From Tritrichomonas musculus (lineage: Eukaryota; Parabasalia; Tritrichomonadida; Tritrichomonadidae): a DNA stretch of 29,879 bases. Below are positions 17,066-26,046 of the stretch, piece after piece; position 1 is the stretch's first letter, and each line of letters starts with the position of its first letter. Both the position numbers and the translations under genes were made by a program. The stretch spans positions 1 through 29,879 of the forward strand of contig JAPFFF010000232.1 of the NCBI GenBank assembly GCA_039105265.1. The letters are read 5' to 3'. A model generated the notes under the pieces. The model saw nothing but the letters and a program-made list of their open reading frames with translations, was not told where the DNA came from and ran no database searches.

Positions 17066-17078
17066 GAACTTTTTCAAT
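17066..17078 (-). promoter_or_regulatory. Candidate promoter motif ATTGAAAAAGTTC
   Basis: Read on the minus strand, AATTGAAAAAGTTCG lies about 30 bases before the LRR gene ATG. It is identical over 13 bases to the motif at 12381-12393. Confidence 0.5.
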
Positions 17079-17749
17079 TTGACATTTGTAACAAAAAGTG
17101 GGAAAAAAATTTTTAAATTTTTCGTTTTAAACTGTTTAAGGAAGAGAGGATATCCATTCTAATGTATTTGATTACCGTTGTTATCTCTTTCTAACATTGA
17201 TTTTGGATTTGGATTATTTTTTTATTATTCCAGTTTTTGAAATAATTCAAAGATTTTACATGATATTCAGTAATTTAATCAAAATTGGATACATAATAAA
17301 ATAAATTATTGATTATTTTAATGAAATTATAACTTTATTAAATGAAAAAGTATTTTTAGAGTCTTGTCAATCAAGATATATCTTCGCAATTTATGTTCTT
17401 TGTAATATTGAGTATCTTCGTCAAAATTGTATGAAGAATAAGAATTTAATTATAAAAATTGATTTGAAATAAAGAAGAATAGGTGTCAATTAAAGAAGAA
17501 ATCACTAACCTACTTTTAAACTAAGTTTATTTTTAATTAACCAAAATTTCCCACAATACAAGTTCAATGATATAGTATATAATTAATTAATAATGAAATA
17601 CATTAAAATAATAATGATTAATTTATTTAATTGAAAAATCTCCTATTTACAAAGTTATATAAAATTATTGGTGGATTGAGACATTTTTTATAAATGATTT
17701 GTAAACGTAGAGATTTATGAATTGTTCAATCCAATTGGCTTTCATATAT

Positions 17750-17769
17750 TTTCAAAAGATCTTTTGAAA
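17750..17769. promoter_or_regulatory. Perfect 20-bp palindrome TTTCAAAAGATCTTTTGAAA
   Basis: The sequence is its own reverse complement over 20 bases and lies 102 bases before the ATG at 17872. A binding site for a dimeric regulator is possible. The basis is symmetry and place only. Confidence 0.35.
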
Positions 17770-17871
17770 CAAATTCTATAAGTTTTCACAAAATTAAATG
17801 TTGTAAAAAAAATTTTTATTGCTTTTCATTTCAAAAAAATTATAAATAGATCCATTAGTGTTGAAGATAGA

Positions 17872-20800
17872 ATGCAAAATATATCTTTTTCTGATCTTCC
17901 AGAATATTATGCTTCTTTAAAAAATAAAATCCATAATGAACTTCTTCAAAAAATTTATTCTGAAATATCTTTTTTATATCTCTCTCCAATTAACGCTTCA
18001 GAAATGCATACACAAAATAATATTAAGCAATATTTGAAAAATTACTTACAAAATTGCAATTTTTTAACATATTATTATTATGAAATTAAAGATTATATTG
18101 ATTCCAGATCAAATTCATCCCACCAAACAGTAAACGTAATTATATGCGTTGAAAATCAGTGCTTGATTATTGAAAAAATTGATTTTTTGTTAATCAAAGA
18201 ATTATTTGATAAGTTAGAAAAGTTACAAAAAATATCAGTGAATGTCTCTGAATGCCCAATAAATGAAGAAATTGCAAATTTTATGAACTATTTCAAATTT
18301 AGAAATAAAAACAATGATTTTTACAATGTGACAATTCGTCCAATTTCAGGATTTTTGATTCGACGATTTTTTTGTCCGACAAACTATTTTAAAGATCCGT
18401 CGTTTTTCACATTTGGGCAGGTAAATAGCAAGGAAGAAGAAGAACTGAGAAGAGAGTTCAATAACTTTTTTTCAATTGAAAATTTAATTAACAGAAAAAT
18501 GAATTTTTATGAGTTAACAAAAATTGTCAGAAAAATCAGAACAGTTCAAGAAAGCAAAAAAGTTGAATATCATGAATTTCAAGAAAAAGAATTCATTGAT
18601 TTACGAGTGATATATTCAAAGCCTGGAACTATTTATAAATTGGTCATTCATATTGAAAGCCAGCATATTTTTTTGATGAAGAAAACATCAATTCCAGAAG
18701 AATCGTCAGAAATGAGCCATGAAATTTATTTCTGCAAGAATCACTCGCATCGATGTCTGACAAAATTTTATGGATTTCTGAAAAATAAGCAAAAAATAGT
18801 TGGTTTTATCTATGAATACATGTGCAATGGTTCACTTAAAAATATTTATGAAAAAAATCAAATTCAAAATGACGACTTTTTTAAATTGTTGGTTATCAAT
18901 CGAGTCTTTCAAGGAATTGATTATCTTCACTCGAATTCACTTATTCATCGTGATATCAAGCCATCAAACATTCTTTTTGACCATGATTATCTCCCTTATA
19001 TTTCTGATTTTGAAACAATTCGTCAAACATGTGATAATCAAGCAAGTCAGGTGGAAATGACAGGCGATCTTGGTTCAACATTGTATGCATCACCAGAACA
19101 AGAGAGAGGTGAGACACTTTCTTATGCAACAGATGTCTACTCATTTGGTCTTATTCTCTATTTTTTATATGAAAATAAAAATCTTGTATCATCAAAATAC
19201 TCAAAGAAAGAAGATGATGAAATTCCAACAATAAAAAAGTGTTCAAATGATTTTCAACGTTTGTTTCAATCATGTATTCAATTTAATCCAGATAAAAGAA
19301 TCAAAAATCATGAAATTAAAAAGATTATAATTGATGAAATTAACTCTTTTTTTGAGTTTGGAAATCATTTGAATGAAGGATTGTTCAAATGTAATAATGC
19401 TAAACTTGTGCTAATGGCTATTGAGAGAATTTTAATTTGCATTGATGATAATGAAGCAATTAAACAATTTTATGAAATCATAAATGATTTTCAAATTGTA
19501 TATAAAAAGTATTTTTTTGACATTTTAGTTCCATTAAATAAAAAAGTATCAGTGAAAAGTCAAAAAAAACAAATCTATTCTAATGCACTTTTTTATTTAG
19601 GACAGCTTTTTTATTTTGGAACTGAAATTAAGAGAAATATTCTAAAAGCAAAGTTTTATTATGAATTATCAGCTGGAATGGATAATATGTATGCTTTATT
19701 TACTTTAGGGCAGCTTTATTATGATGGCGAAGGTGTTGAACAAAACTATTCAAAAGCAAAAGAATATTTTGAAAAATCAGCCAAACAAAACCATTCTGAT
19801 TCTATTTGTAATTTAGGAAAATTGTATTATAATGGATATGGAGTTGAAATAAATTACTCAAAAGCTAAAAAATATTTTAAATTAGCATCTAGTCTTAAGA
19901 ATTCATATGCACTTCTACTACTAGGAGATATGTATTATAAAGGAGAAGGAGTTGATCAGAGTTATTCGAAAGCAAAGAAATATTTTCAAAAATCAGCTAA
20001 ATTGAATAATTCGTTTGCTTTTCTTATGCTAGGTAATATGTATTATAAAGGAGAAGGAGTTGAAAAGAACTTTTTGGAAGCAATGAAGTATTATAATAAA
20101 TCAGCCGAACAAAAAAATAGTGAAGCTCTTTTTAAGCTAGGTGATTTATATATGAATGGAGAAGAAATTGAAAAAGATTATTTAAAAGCAAAGCATTATT
20201 ATGAACTGTTGGCAGAACAAAATAATCCAATGGCACTTAATAGATTAAGTTTGCTTTATTTTAATGGATTTGGTGTTGAACGGAATTATTTACAATCATT
20301 GAAATATTGTAAACAGGCAGCTAGACAAAATGATCCTGAGGCACTTTATGTTTTAGGGAATTTTTATTATTCTGGTCTGATTGTTAAACAGGATTTTTTG
20401 ATGGCTAAAAAATATTATGAACTCTCTGCCAAACAAAATTATTCAGATGCAATTGTAAATATCGGAACACTATATTATGTAGGTCTTGGAGTTGAACAAA
20501 GTTATTCAAAAGCTAAAGAATATTTTGAATTAGCAGCTAAACAAAACAACTCATGTGCTCTTGGATATTTAGGAAATATGTATTTAAAAGGAGAAGGAGT
20601 TGATTTGAACTATTCAAAAGCAAAAGAATATTTGGAATTAGCTGCTAAACAAAACAATCCAGATGCTTTCATAAATTTGGGGCATATGTATTCCAATGGA
20701 TATGGTGTTAAACAAAGTTATTTGAAAGCTAAAGAATATTACGAATTATCAATTAAACAAGGAAATTCGCATGCATATTTATGTCTAGGAGTTTGGTATA

Positions 20801-23013
20801 GAAATCAAAAAGGAGTTGAACAAAGTTATTTAAAAGCTAAAGAATGTTATGAATTAGCTGCTAAACAAAATAATCCAGGTGCACTTGTGAATTTAGGAAA
20901 TATTTATTTGAGTGGAGAAGGGATTGAAAAAGATTATTCAAAAGCAATTGAATATTACGAATTAGCAGCTAAACAAAATAATTCTAATGCTTTTTATAAT
21001 TTAGGAAATATTTATTTGAATGGAAAAGGAGTCAAACAAGATTATTTAAAAGCTAAAAATTATTTCGAATTATCAGCCAAGCTAAATAATCCAAATGCTC
21101 TTTTAAATCTAGGGTATCTTTATTTTAATGGATATGGCGTTGAACAAAGTTATCAAAAAGCAAAAGAATATTATGAATTATCAGCTAAAATGAATAATTC
21201 ATGGGCAATGTTAAATCTAGGATATTTATACTTTTACGGAGAAGGATTTCCAAAAGATTATCCTAGAGCCAAATATTATTTTGAATTAGCAGCAAAGAGG
21301 AATAATTCAAAAGCTTTTCTATATTTAGGGATTTTTTATGAAAATGGAGAAATTTATCAAAAAAATTATTCAAAAGCAATTGAATATTATAAATTGGCAG
21401 CTAATCAAAATGAATCTTTTGCTCTCTTATTTTTAGGTAAATTATATTATAATGGAAAAGGTGTTAAAAAAGATTTTGTGAAAGCTAAAGAATATTATGA
21501 ATTGTCATCAAAAATGAATAACATAGACGCACATTTGAATTTGGGATGTTACTATTTAGAAAATGGAAAATCTCAATACGATTATTTAAAAGCAAAAGAT
21601 TATTTTGAGTTATCAGCAAAAGAAAATAATCCAACAGCACTTTTTAATCTGGGATATCTTTATTTTAGTGGTCTTTATTTTGATGTTGATATTTCAAAAG
21701 CAATGAAATATTTTTTGAAATGTTCAAGAATTCAAAATCAGAAAATGAATGTAAATTCACTATTTGATATTAACAACTGTGTTTATTTTGAATATAATAA
21801 TTATTATTATAGAGTATTTAATGATCTAGGTTTAATATATCTGGTATTTTTTGATGACATTGAAAAAGCAACAGAATATATAAAAGAATCAGCATTCGCC
21901 GAATATCCGTTTGGCCAGAACAATTTTGGACTATTGAATCAGTTTTATTTAAATGAATTGGAAAAAGCAGAGCATTTTTATAAAAGGTCATCTGAACACA
22001 ATTTTCCTCTTGCCGAATACAACCTTGGATATATGAAAGAAAAAGAAAATAAAATCAATGAAGCAATTGATTATTATCAAAAAGCATCAGAACATGAAGA
22101 TGAAAAATTAATTTTTCATGATTCTATTCATGATGATCACATGCTTGAAGTATCAAAGACATTCATATTATGTCTGGCTAATTTAAAACTATCATTATTT
22201 TATCTAAAAAAATCACGAAATGATGATTCAAAAAAATATTTCATCAAAGCATTCTCTAAATTAATATCACTTCTCAGTGATTGTATTAAGAACCCATTTC
22301 GTTTTCTTCTTGAAAAGAAAAAAAGAGTTGGAAAAGACATTTTTTCATATCTCAAAATCTTTATAATTTTTTCACCTGTTTTTAACCTGAAAAACAATCA
22401 CTTTTCAAACATTAGGAATTTCATTTCTGATAATGTAAAAGAAGTTAACATTTTTGAGGTAAATAATCAATCAGATGTGGAAATAAATAAAGAGAATCAA
22501 TTAAGAACACAAAAACAAATCTCTGAAGAAGAAACAAAATATCAAAAATATGAAAAGCTTTTTAAAAACGATGAACATTTCAATTTGTATGAATTAAATC
22601 AAATCAAAAAATATGATTTTAAAACAGAAAGATATAAAAAAGAAGGAGAAGTTGATGAAATAAATAATCAAATGATATTTAATGAAATAAAAGAAGATGA
22701 ATTTATAATCCAACAAAAATATAATAGAAATGAATTTGATGAAAACCCAAGCTTTTTTACCAATCCAGAAAATTTGTTTGATTTTGTTATTGAAGAAGAT
22801 GATTTGAAAAAGTTTTTGATTGAAGAGCTTGAAGATATCATTCAAACAATGGAAGCTATATTATACTTGCCTCCATTTCCTATTTTATATGGCCGAATGA
22901 TAATTAGTATCCATAAGCAAGCATTTCCAAGGAAAGAAAAGATTCATTCAAATTTAAATAACATAAACAATTTATTCTATGAAGGTATTGGTCAAGATAT
23001 TTTGTTTATATAA
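17872..23013 (+). CDS. Protein kinase with about 20 Sel1-like repeats
   Basis: This 1,713-residue protein has four parts. Residues 1-245 are a helical, Tyr/Asn-rich region with no known domain. Residues 250-500 are a TKL-like kinase domain: beta-3 lysine in IFLMKK (K270), IHRDIKPSNIL (H359, D361, K363, N366), YISDFETI (D379, DFE in place of DFG), GSTLYASPEQ and DVYSFGLILY. All catalytic residues are kept. Residues 570-1280 are about 20 consecutive 36-residue Sel1 units (YYDGEGVEQNYSKAKEYFE), followed by about three degenerate ones to 1415. The rest is charged and Asn/Glu/Lys-rich, with no motif. Kinase-Sel1 fusions are a known trichomonad theme. The Sel1 solenoid probably recruits substrates. 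The stop TAA overlaps a TAAA, like the T. vaginalis polyadenylation signal. An A(26) tract starts 15 bases later. The start is the first ATG. Confidence 0.93.
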   Translation: MQNISFSDLPEYYASLKNKIHNELLQKIYSEISFLYLSPINASEMHTQNNIKQYLKNYLQNCNFLTYYYYEIKDYIDSRSNSSHQTVNVIICVENQCLIIEKIDFLLIKELFDKLEKLQKISVNVSECPINEEIANFMNYFKFRNKNNDFYNVTIRPISGFLIRRFFCPTNYFKDPSFFTFGQVNSKEEEELRREFNNFFSIENLINRKMNFYELTKIVRKIRTVQESKKVEYHEFQEKEFIDLRVIYSKPGTIYKLVIHIESQHIFLMKKTSIPEESSEMSHEIYFCKNHSHRCLTKFYGFLKNKQKIVGFIYEYMCNGSLKNIYEKNQIQNDDFFKLLVINRVFQGIDYLHSNSLIHRDIKPSNILFDHDYLPYISDFETIRQTCDNQASQVEMTGDLGSTLYASPEQERGETLSYATDVYSFGLILYFLYENKNLVSSKYSKKEDDEIPTIKKCSNDFQRLFQSCIQFNPDKRIKNHEIKKIIIDEINSFFEFGNHLNEGLFKCNNAKLVLMAIERILICIDDNEAIKQFYEIINDFQIVYKKYFFDILVPLNKKVSVKSQKKQIYSNALFYLGQLFYFGTEIKRNILKAKFYYELSAGMDNMYALFTLGQLYYDGEGVEQNYSKAKEYFEKSAKQNHSDSICNLGKLYYNGYGVEINYSKAKKYFKLASSLKNSYALLLLGDMYYKGEGVDQSYSKAKKYFQKSAKLNNSFAFLMLGNMYYKGEGVEKNFLEAMKYYNKSAEQKNSEALFKLGDLYMNGEEIEKDYLKAKHYYELLAEQNNPMALNRLSLLYFNGFGVERNYLQSLKYCKQAARQNDPEALYVLGNFYYSGLIVKQDFLMAKKYYELSAKQNYSDAIVNIGTLYYVGLGVEQSYSKAKEYFELAAKQNNSCALGYLGNMYLKGEGVDLNYSKAKEYLELAAKQNNPDAFINLGHMYSNGYGVKQSYLKAKEYYELSIKQGNSHAYLCLGVWYRNQKGVEQSYLKAKECYELAAKQNNPGALVNLGNIYLSGEGIEKDYSKAIEYYELAAKQNNSNAFYNLGNIYLNGKGVKQDYLKAKNYFELSAKLNNPNALLNLGYLYFNGYGVEQSYQKAKEYYELSAKMNNSWAMLNLGYLYFYGEGFPKDYPRAKYYFELAAKRNNSKAFLYLGIFYENGEIYQKNYSKAIEYYKLAANQNESFALLFLGKLYYNGKGVKKDFVKAKEYYELSSKMNNIDAHLNLGCYYLENGKSQYDYLKAKDYFELSAKENNPTALFNLGYLYFSGLYFDVDISKAMKYFLKCSRIQNQKMNVNSLFDINNCVYFEYNNYYYRVFNDLGLIYLVFFDDIEKATEYIKESAFAEYPFGQNNFGLLNQFYLNELEKAEHFYKRSSEHNFPLAEYNLGYMKEKENKINEAIDYYQKASEHEDEKLIFHDSIHDDHMLEVSKTFILCLANLKLSLFYLKKSRNDDSKKYFIKAFSKLISLLSDCIKNPFRFLLEKKKRVGKDIFSYLKIFIIFSPVFNLKNNHFSNIRNFISDNVKEVNIFEVNNQSDVEINKENQLRTQKQISEEETKYQKYEKLFKNDEHFNLYELNQIKKYDFKTERYKKEGEVDEINNQMIFNEIKEDEFIIQQKYNRNEFDENPSFFTNPENLFDFVIEEDDLKKFLIEELEDIIQTMEAILYLPPFPILYGRMIISIHKQAFPRKEKIHSNLNNINNLFYEGIGQDILFI
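19576..21716 (+). repeat. Coding 108-bp Sel1 repeat array (about 20 units)
   Basis: The DNA repeats with a 108-bp period in frame and encodes 36-residue Sel1 units. Units are clearly diverged from each other, unlike the near-identical 60-bp array at 1261-1920, so this array is older. Confidence 0.85.
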
Positions 23014-23019
23014 AACCAG

Positions 23020-23027
<8 letters not shown>

Positions 23028-23053
<26 letters not shown>
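23028..23053. repeat. A(26) homopolymer tract
   Basis: Twenty-six A residues lie 15 bases after the stop of the kinase-Sel1 gene and directly next to the LRR relic on the opposite strand. Confidence 0.8.
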
Positions 23054-23059
23054 TATCTT

Positions 23060-23254
23060 TATAAAATTTGTATGATTCTTTGGTTAGTTTGATTCCTTGA
23101 AATGCCTCAAATCCTATTGAATCTATTGAAGATGGTATTTCAATTTGAGCTAATGATGAGCATTCAGCAAAAGTATATTCCCCAATTGAGAATAAAGATG
23201 ATAGAATGATACTTTTTTCCAAAACCTTTTCAACTATTGATATTATAGATATAG
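23060..23254 (-). pseudogene. Fragment of a BspA-like LRR_5 gene
   Basis: The minus-strand frame reads SIGEYTFAECSSLAQIEIPS followed by SIDSIGFEAFQG. This is about one and a half LRR_5 units with the family's hallmark 'F.xC.sL..i.IPssi..Ig..aF'. The frame is cut upstream by a stop just before 23254. Downstream it runs into the homopolymer tract, and no signal or full repeat array is present. The unit style differs from that of the intact LRR gene at 15173, so it is probably a relic of a different paralogue. Confidence 0.7.
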
Positions 23255-23621
23255 GTACATCAACTCACTTTTTAAAATTTACATTTGTATTGCTCGTATC
23301 TCGAAGTTATATCTATTAATTTTTAATTTTATATAAAATTTAAATTTGCAATTTTATATAATATTTGTTTATAATATTATATTAATAAATTAAATTTTTT
23401 AAAAAAAAATTTCTACAAATTTTCATCATGATCGGAAAAATGTTCACTTTTTTTTATTTTTCACATCGAGTATTCAAAATTGAAAGAGCAAAAAGTCAGA
23501 ACACATAACATTTCGGCTTCAGAGCCCTCTAGGGATGCACGAAAAATCTGGAAAAAATATATTTTGATCTTTGATGCCTTAAGGCTACTACTAAAATTCG
23601 GCGCCAGCCGAACGTCGTTCT
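23255..23621. other. Intergenic stretch with a GC-richer, palindrome-dense patch
   Basis: Bases 23255-23512 are AT-rich with no gene. Bases 23513-23620 are visibly richer in G+C and carry five short inverted repeats: GGCT-TCAG-AGCC (23515-23526), CCCT-CT-AGGG (about 23525-23534), GCCTTAAGGC (23576-23585), TTCGGC-GCCA-GCCGAA (23597-23612) and GAACG-T-CGTTC (23610-23620). The patch adjoins the broken 3' end of the ankyrin paralogue and could be the end of an inserted dispersed repeat. Confidence 0.5.
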
Positions 23622-23785
23622 ATGATTTTGAATTCTATTGAAAGATATGATTTTGAATGGAATTGAAAGATATGATTTTGAATTTTATTGAAAGATATGA
23701 TTTTTAATTTCATTGAAATATATGATTTCAACATAATTAAATAAATATCAATTGAAATTATATTAATTAAATATTGAAAAAAATT
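23622..23785 (-). repeat. 25-bp AT-rich tandem repeat after the truncated ankyrin gene
   Basis: Read on the minus strand, at least four units of about 25 bp follow one another (ATATCTTTCAATAAAATTC, then AAAATC). They start right after the ankyrin 'HVN-KKK' residues. The consensus matches the spacer repeat at 27366-29758. Confidence 0.65.
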
Positions 23786-24640
23786 TTTTTTTTTGTTTAC
23801 ATGTATAACTTTGTCTTTCAAAAGTTTATCAACAAGTACGCAATAATCATACTTGCACAAGTTATAAAATGATGATTTTTTAATCGATTCATTTTTCAAA
23901 AAGGCAAAATTATGATATTGGAAGCATTGATTGATTTTATTCTGTGAATTTTTTTCATCATTTTGTAAAAAGTTGTTTATTAAGTAATTTGCGATGTCAT
24001 TGTGATGGCATTTGATTGCTTCATAAAAAACTCTTCTGTATGACTTATCCTCCAATTCAACATGATTGTCTTCGAGAAAGTGAATCATTTCTGAATTATG
24101 GCCATGAATAGCCAAAATCCACAACGATGGCGTTAATTCAACGCCTTCAAGTTGCAAGTAGTTAAATATTTGAATTGAACCAAAAAAAGCGGCATATTCA
24201 ATCAATGTCAAATTTTGATTTGTAAAAATATTTGATCTTTCCTGTTTTGTAAGTAAAAAAGAGTTTGTTTCATAAATTGAAGGTTGAATTGTTGCGTTAA
24301 TTGAAACATCATTTCGAGTAATGTATGCAATAAATTCTGTGATCATGTCCTTTCGAATCAATTCACTGATTTGGCTGTCATTTTCGCCTTCTTTTCGTTT
24401 ATCATAAAAATCTTCGGGCAATTCTTTCTTTATCTCTTCAACCAATTCTTTCCTTAACTTTTTATCTGAATCTTTCGGATCGTATTTCGTGAACAATTTT
24501 TCATTGATGAATGGTTGAATTTCAGGCTGAAAAAACTGTGGATATTTGGATATTATGTATTTGTCTGTCATCATAATCTTTTTAGCTATATATTCATCAA
24601 TAACCATTATTTGCTGCTCAATGAGAAACAAAAGATATAA
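23786..24640 (-). pseudogene. Truncated DUF3447/ankyrin-repeat gene
   Basis: The frame reads IEQQIMVIDEYIAKKIM near its start, then SLIEYAAFFGS-type and ELTPSLWILAIHGHNSEMIH segments, then AIKCHHNDIANYLINNF (DUF3447), and ends at DKVIHVNKKK. It aligns throughout with residues of about 110-355 of the gene at 26047. The N-terminal module of about 110 residues of that gene (the part with ELKSLLHLISVISNHHHR) is missing, and homology begins abruptly near 24640 with no ATG. The first in-frame ATG is at 24607. Downstream it enters the 25-bp repeat and the palindrome-rich patch. I therefore call it a two-sided truncated copy, although the core frame is free of stops and could still be expressed. Confidence 0.65.
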
Positions 24641-26046
24641 AAATATTATTCGAATTCATTTGAGAATAAAAAATAAAAATTGAATAAAAAGTTAAGATGG
24701 GTGGGACACTCTTTTTTTGACCTCAAAAAGTTTCAAAATCTCTTCGAATTTTAGGTTTTATTTGGTGATTTTAATAAATTTTCTTACCCATTTAATAATC
24801 TTTAAATTGGTCATTGAAACCAATCAAAAAACTTAATATTCATCGAGTTTTTTTTGACTTCACATACTAATAGATCTCTCTTCGTAAGAGATATCCTTCA
24901 AAACTACTAATACTATTTGATTTTATACATATGCATTATACATTATAAAACATAAATATTTATAATTACTTTGTAGTTAGTCCAAAAAAGTTAATATAAT
25001 AATTATTTTTAAGTTTTTTCGATACATGATCTTTTCTAACTTTTTATTTTGTAATATTCGATTTCTTCTTTTAATGCTCAATAAAATGATATATTTTGTT
25101 TGAACATAACTTCAAAGATAAAGTTTAGTTTGAAAAATGAATTCAAAAAGTTGAATTAATAAACGGAATGATTCAATTTTCGGCGGTTAGAAAATTAATT
25201 TTAAACGATCAAACTCAATATTTTTGCTTTAAAATATATTATAAGAATAGGGAATATTATTTAAAATGAGGTTCCGCCATTTATAAAATCAAAAAATTCA
25301 AAATGACCATTTTTTACCCAAATTATTTTTTATGGAAAATAAAATGCGATTATCTAATTCACCTTTGATGATTTTGATTTTTTAAATAGTAAATTATATG
25401 TAGCTATTAAAAATCTATCTAAATATAAAATAACTGGAAAAAGTCTTGGATGGCTTACATATAAGTTAAGACTTGTATCAAAAAGTTTAAATTTTTGGAT
25501 GAAAAACATTTTTTTTATCATATCTTTTTTTTTGCGAAGATAAATTTTTTTTATTACTAATTAACATTTTATCAGATTTGAAAATTAAAATTATTTATCA
25601 TATTTAAAAATCACAAATCCAAATTTTATAAAAAGCTCAATTAGGTTCCCATTTTTATTCAAATAATTAGAAAGAAAAAATGCTATGACATTTTGCACTA
25701 TTAATATTTACTATATATTTCTATGCCATTTTACACCTAAAAAATCAAAACAGTCACCTCCATAACTTTTCTATTTTTTATTTGAATTCATTTTGATCGG
25801 AAATGATCGAAGAGCATTCAAATAAAAACGAAAAATGGAGTTTTTCATGTTTTATATGGTTAATATTGACTTCAACATCAAAGGGCAATAAGTATAAAGG
25901 GAGATAAGTATTCTCCAAAATTAAATGAGAGAAAAAAAAAAAAAAAAAATGGATGAAAAATGGTTTTTAAAAATCATTGAATTTATTTCAATAAGACTCA
26001 GAATTTTCAGAAGTGTAAATAATTTATTTCATCAGGATATCAAACA
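24641..26046. other. 1.4-kb intergenic region upstream of the ankyrin gene
   Basis: I see no gene. It is AT-rich with small direct repeats, for example TGACATTTTGCAC and TGCCATTTTACAC near 25688-25737, and an A(18) tract at 25932-25949. A short stretch at 25350-25416 resembles a spacer-to-ankyrin junction of the downstream gene. Confidence 0.5.
25350..25416 (+). pseudogene. Possible relic of a spacer-ankyrin unit junction
   Basis: TTATCTAATTCACCTTTG (25350-25367) is identical to 27139-27156, the start of the first spacer of the ankyrin gene. About 20 bases later AATAG is followed by ATTATATGTAGCTATTAAAA, which is close to the start of unit 4 (AGAACGCCATTATATTTAGC). The order of repeat spacer, then ankyrin start, is the same. 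It may be the remains of an older copy. The match is short. Confidence 0.35.

Larger units (their letters stand above)
17036..17871. other. Divergent promoter region between LRR and kinase-Sel1 genes
   Basis: I see no gene in these 836 bases. They hold the promoter motif at 17066-17078 for the LRR gene and a perfect 20-bp palindrome at 17750-17769, about 100 bases before the kinase-Sel1 start. The rest is AT-rich. Confidence 0.55.

Noticed and set aside
23028-23053. A(26) as the tail of a retroposed copy
   Set aside because: No target-site duplication and no processed gene copy ends there. The adjacent LRR fragment is on the other strand.
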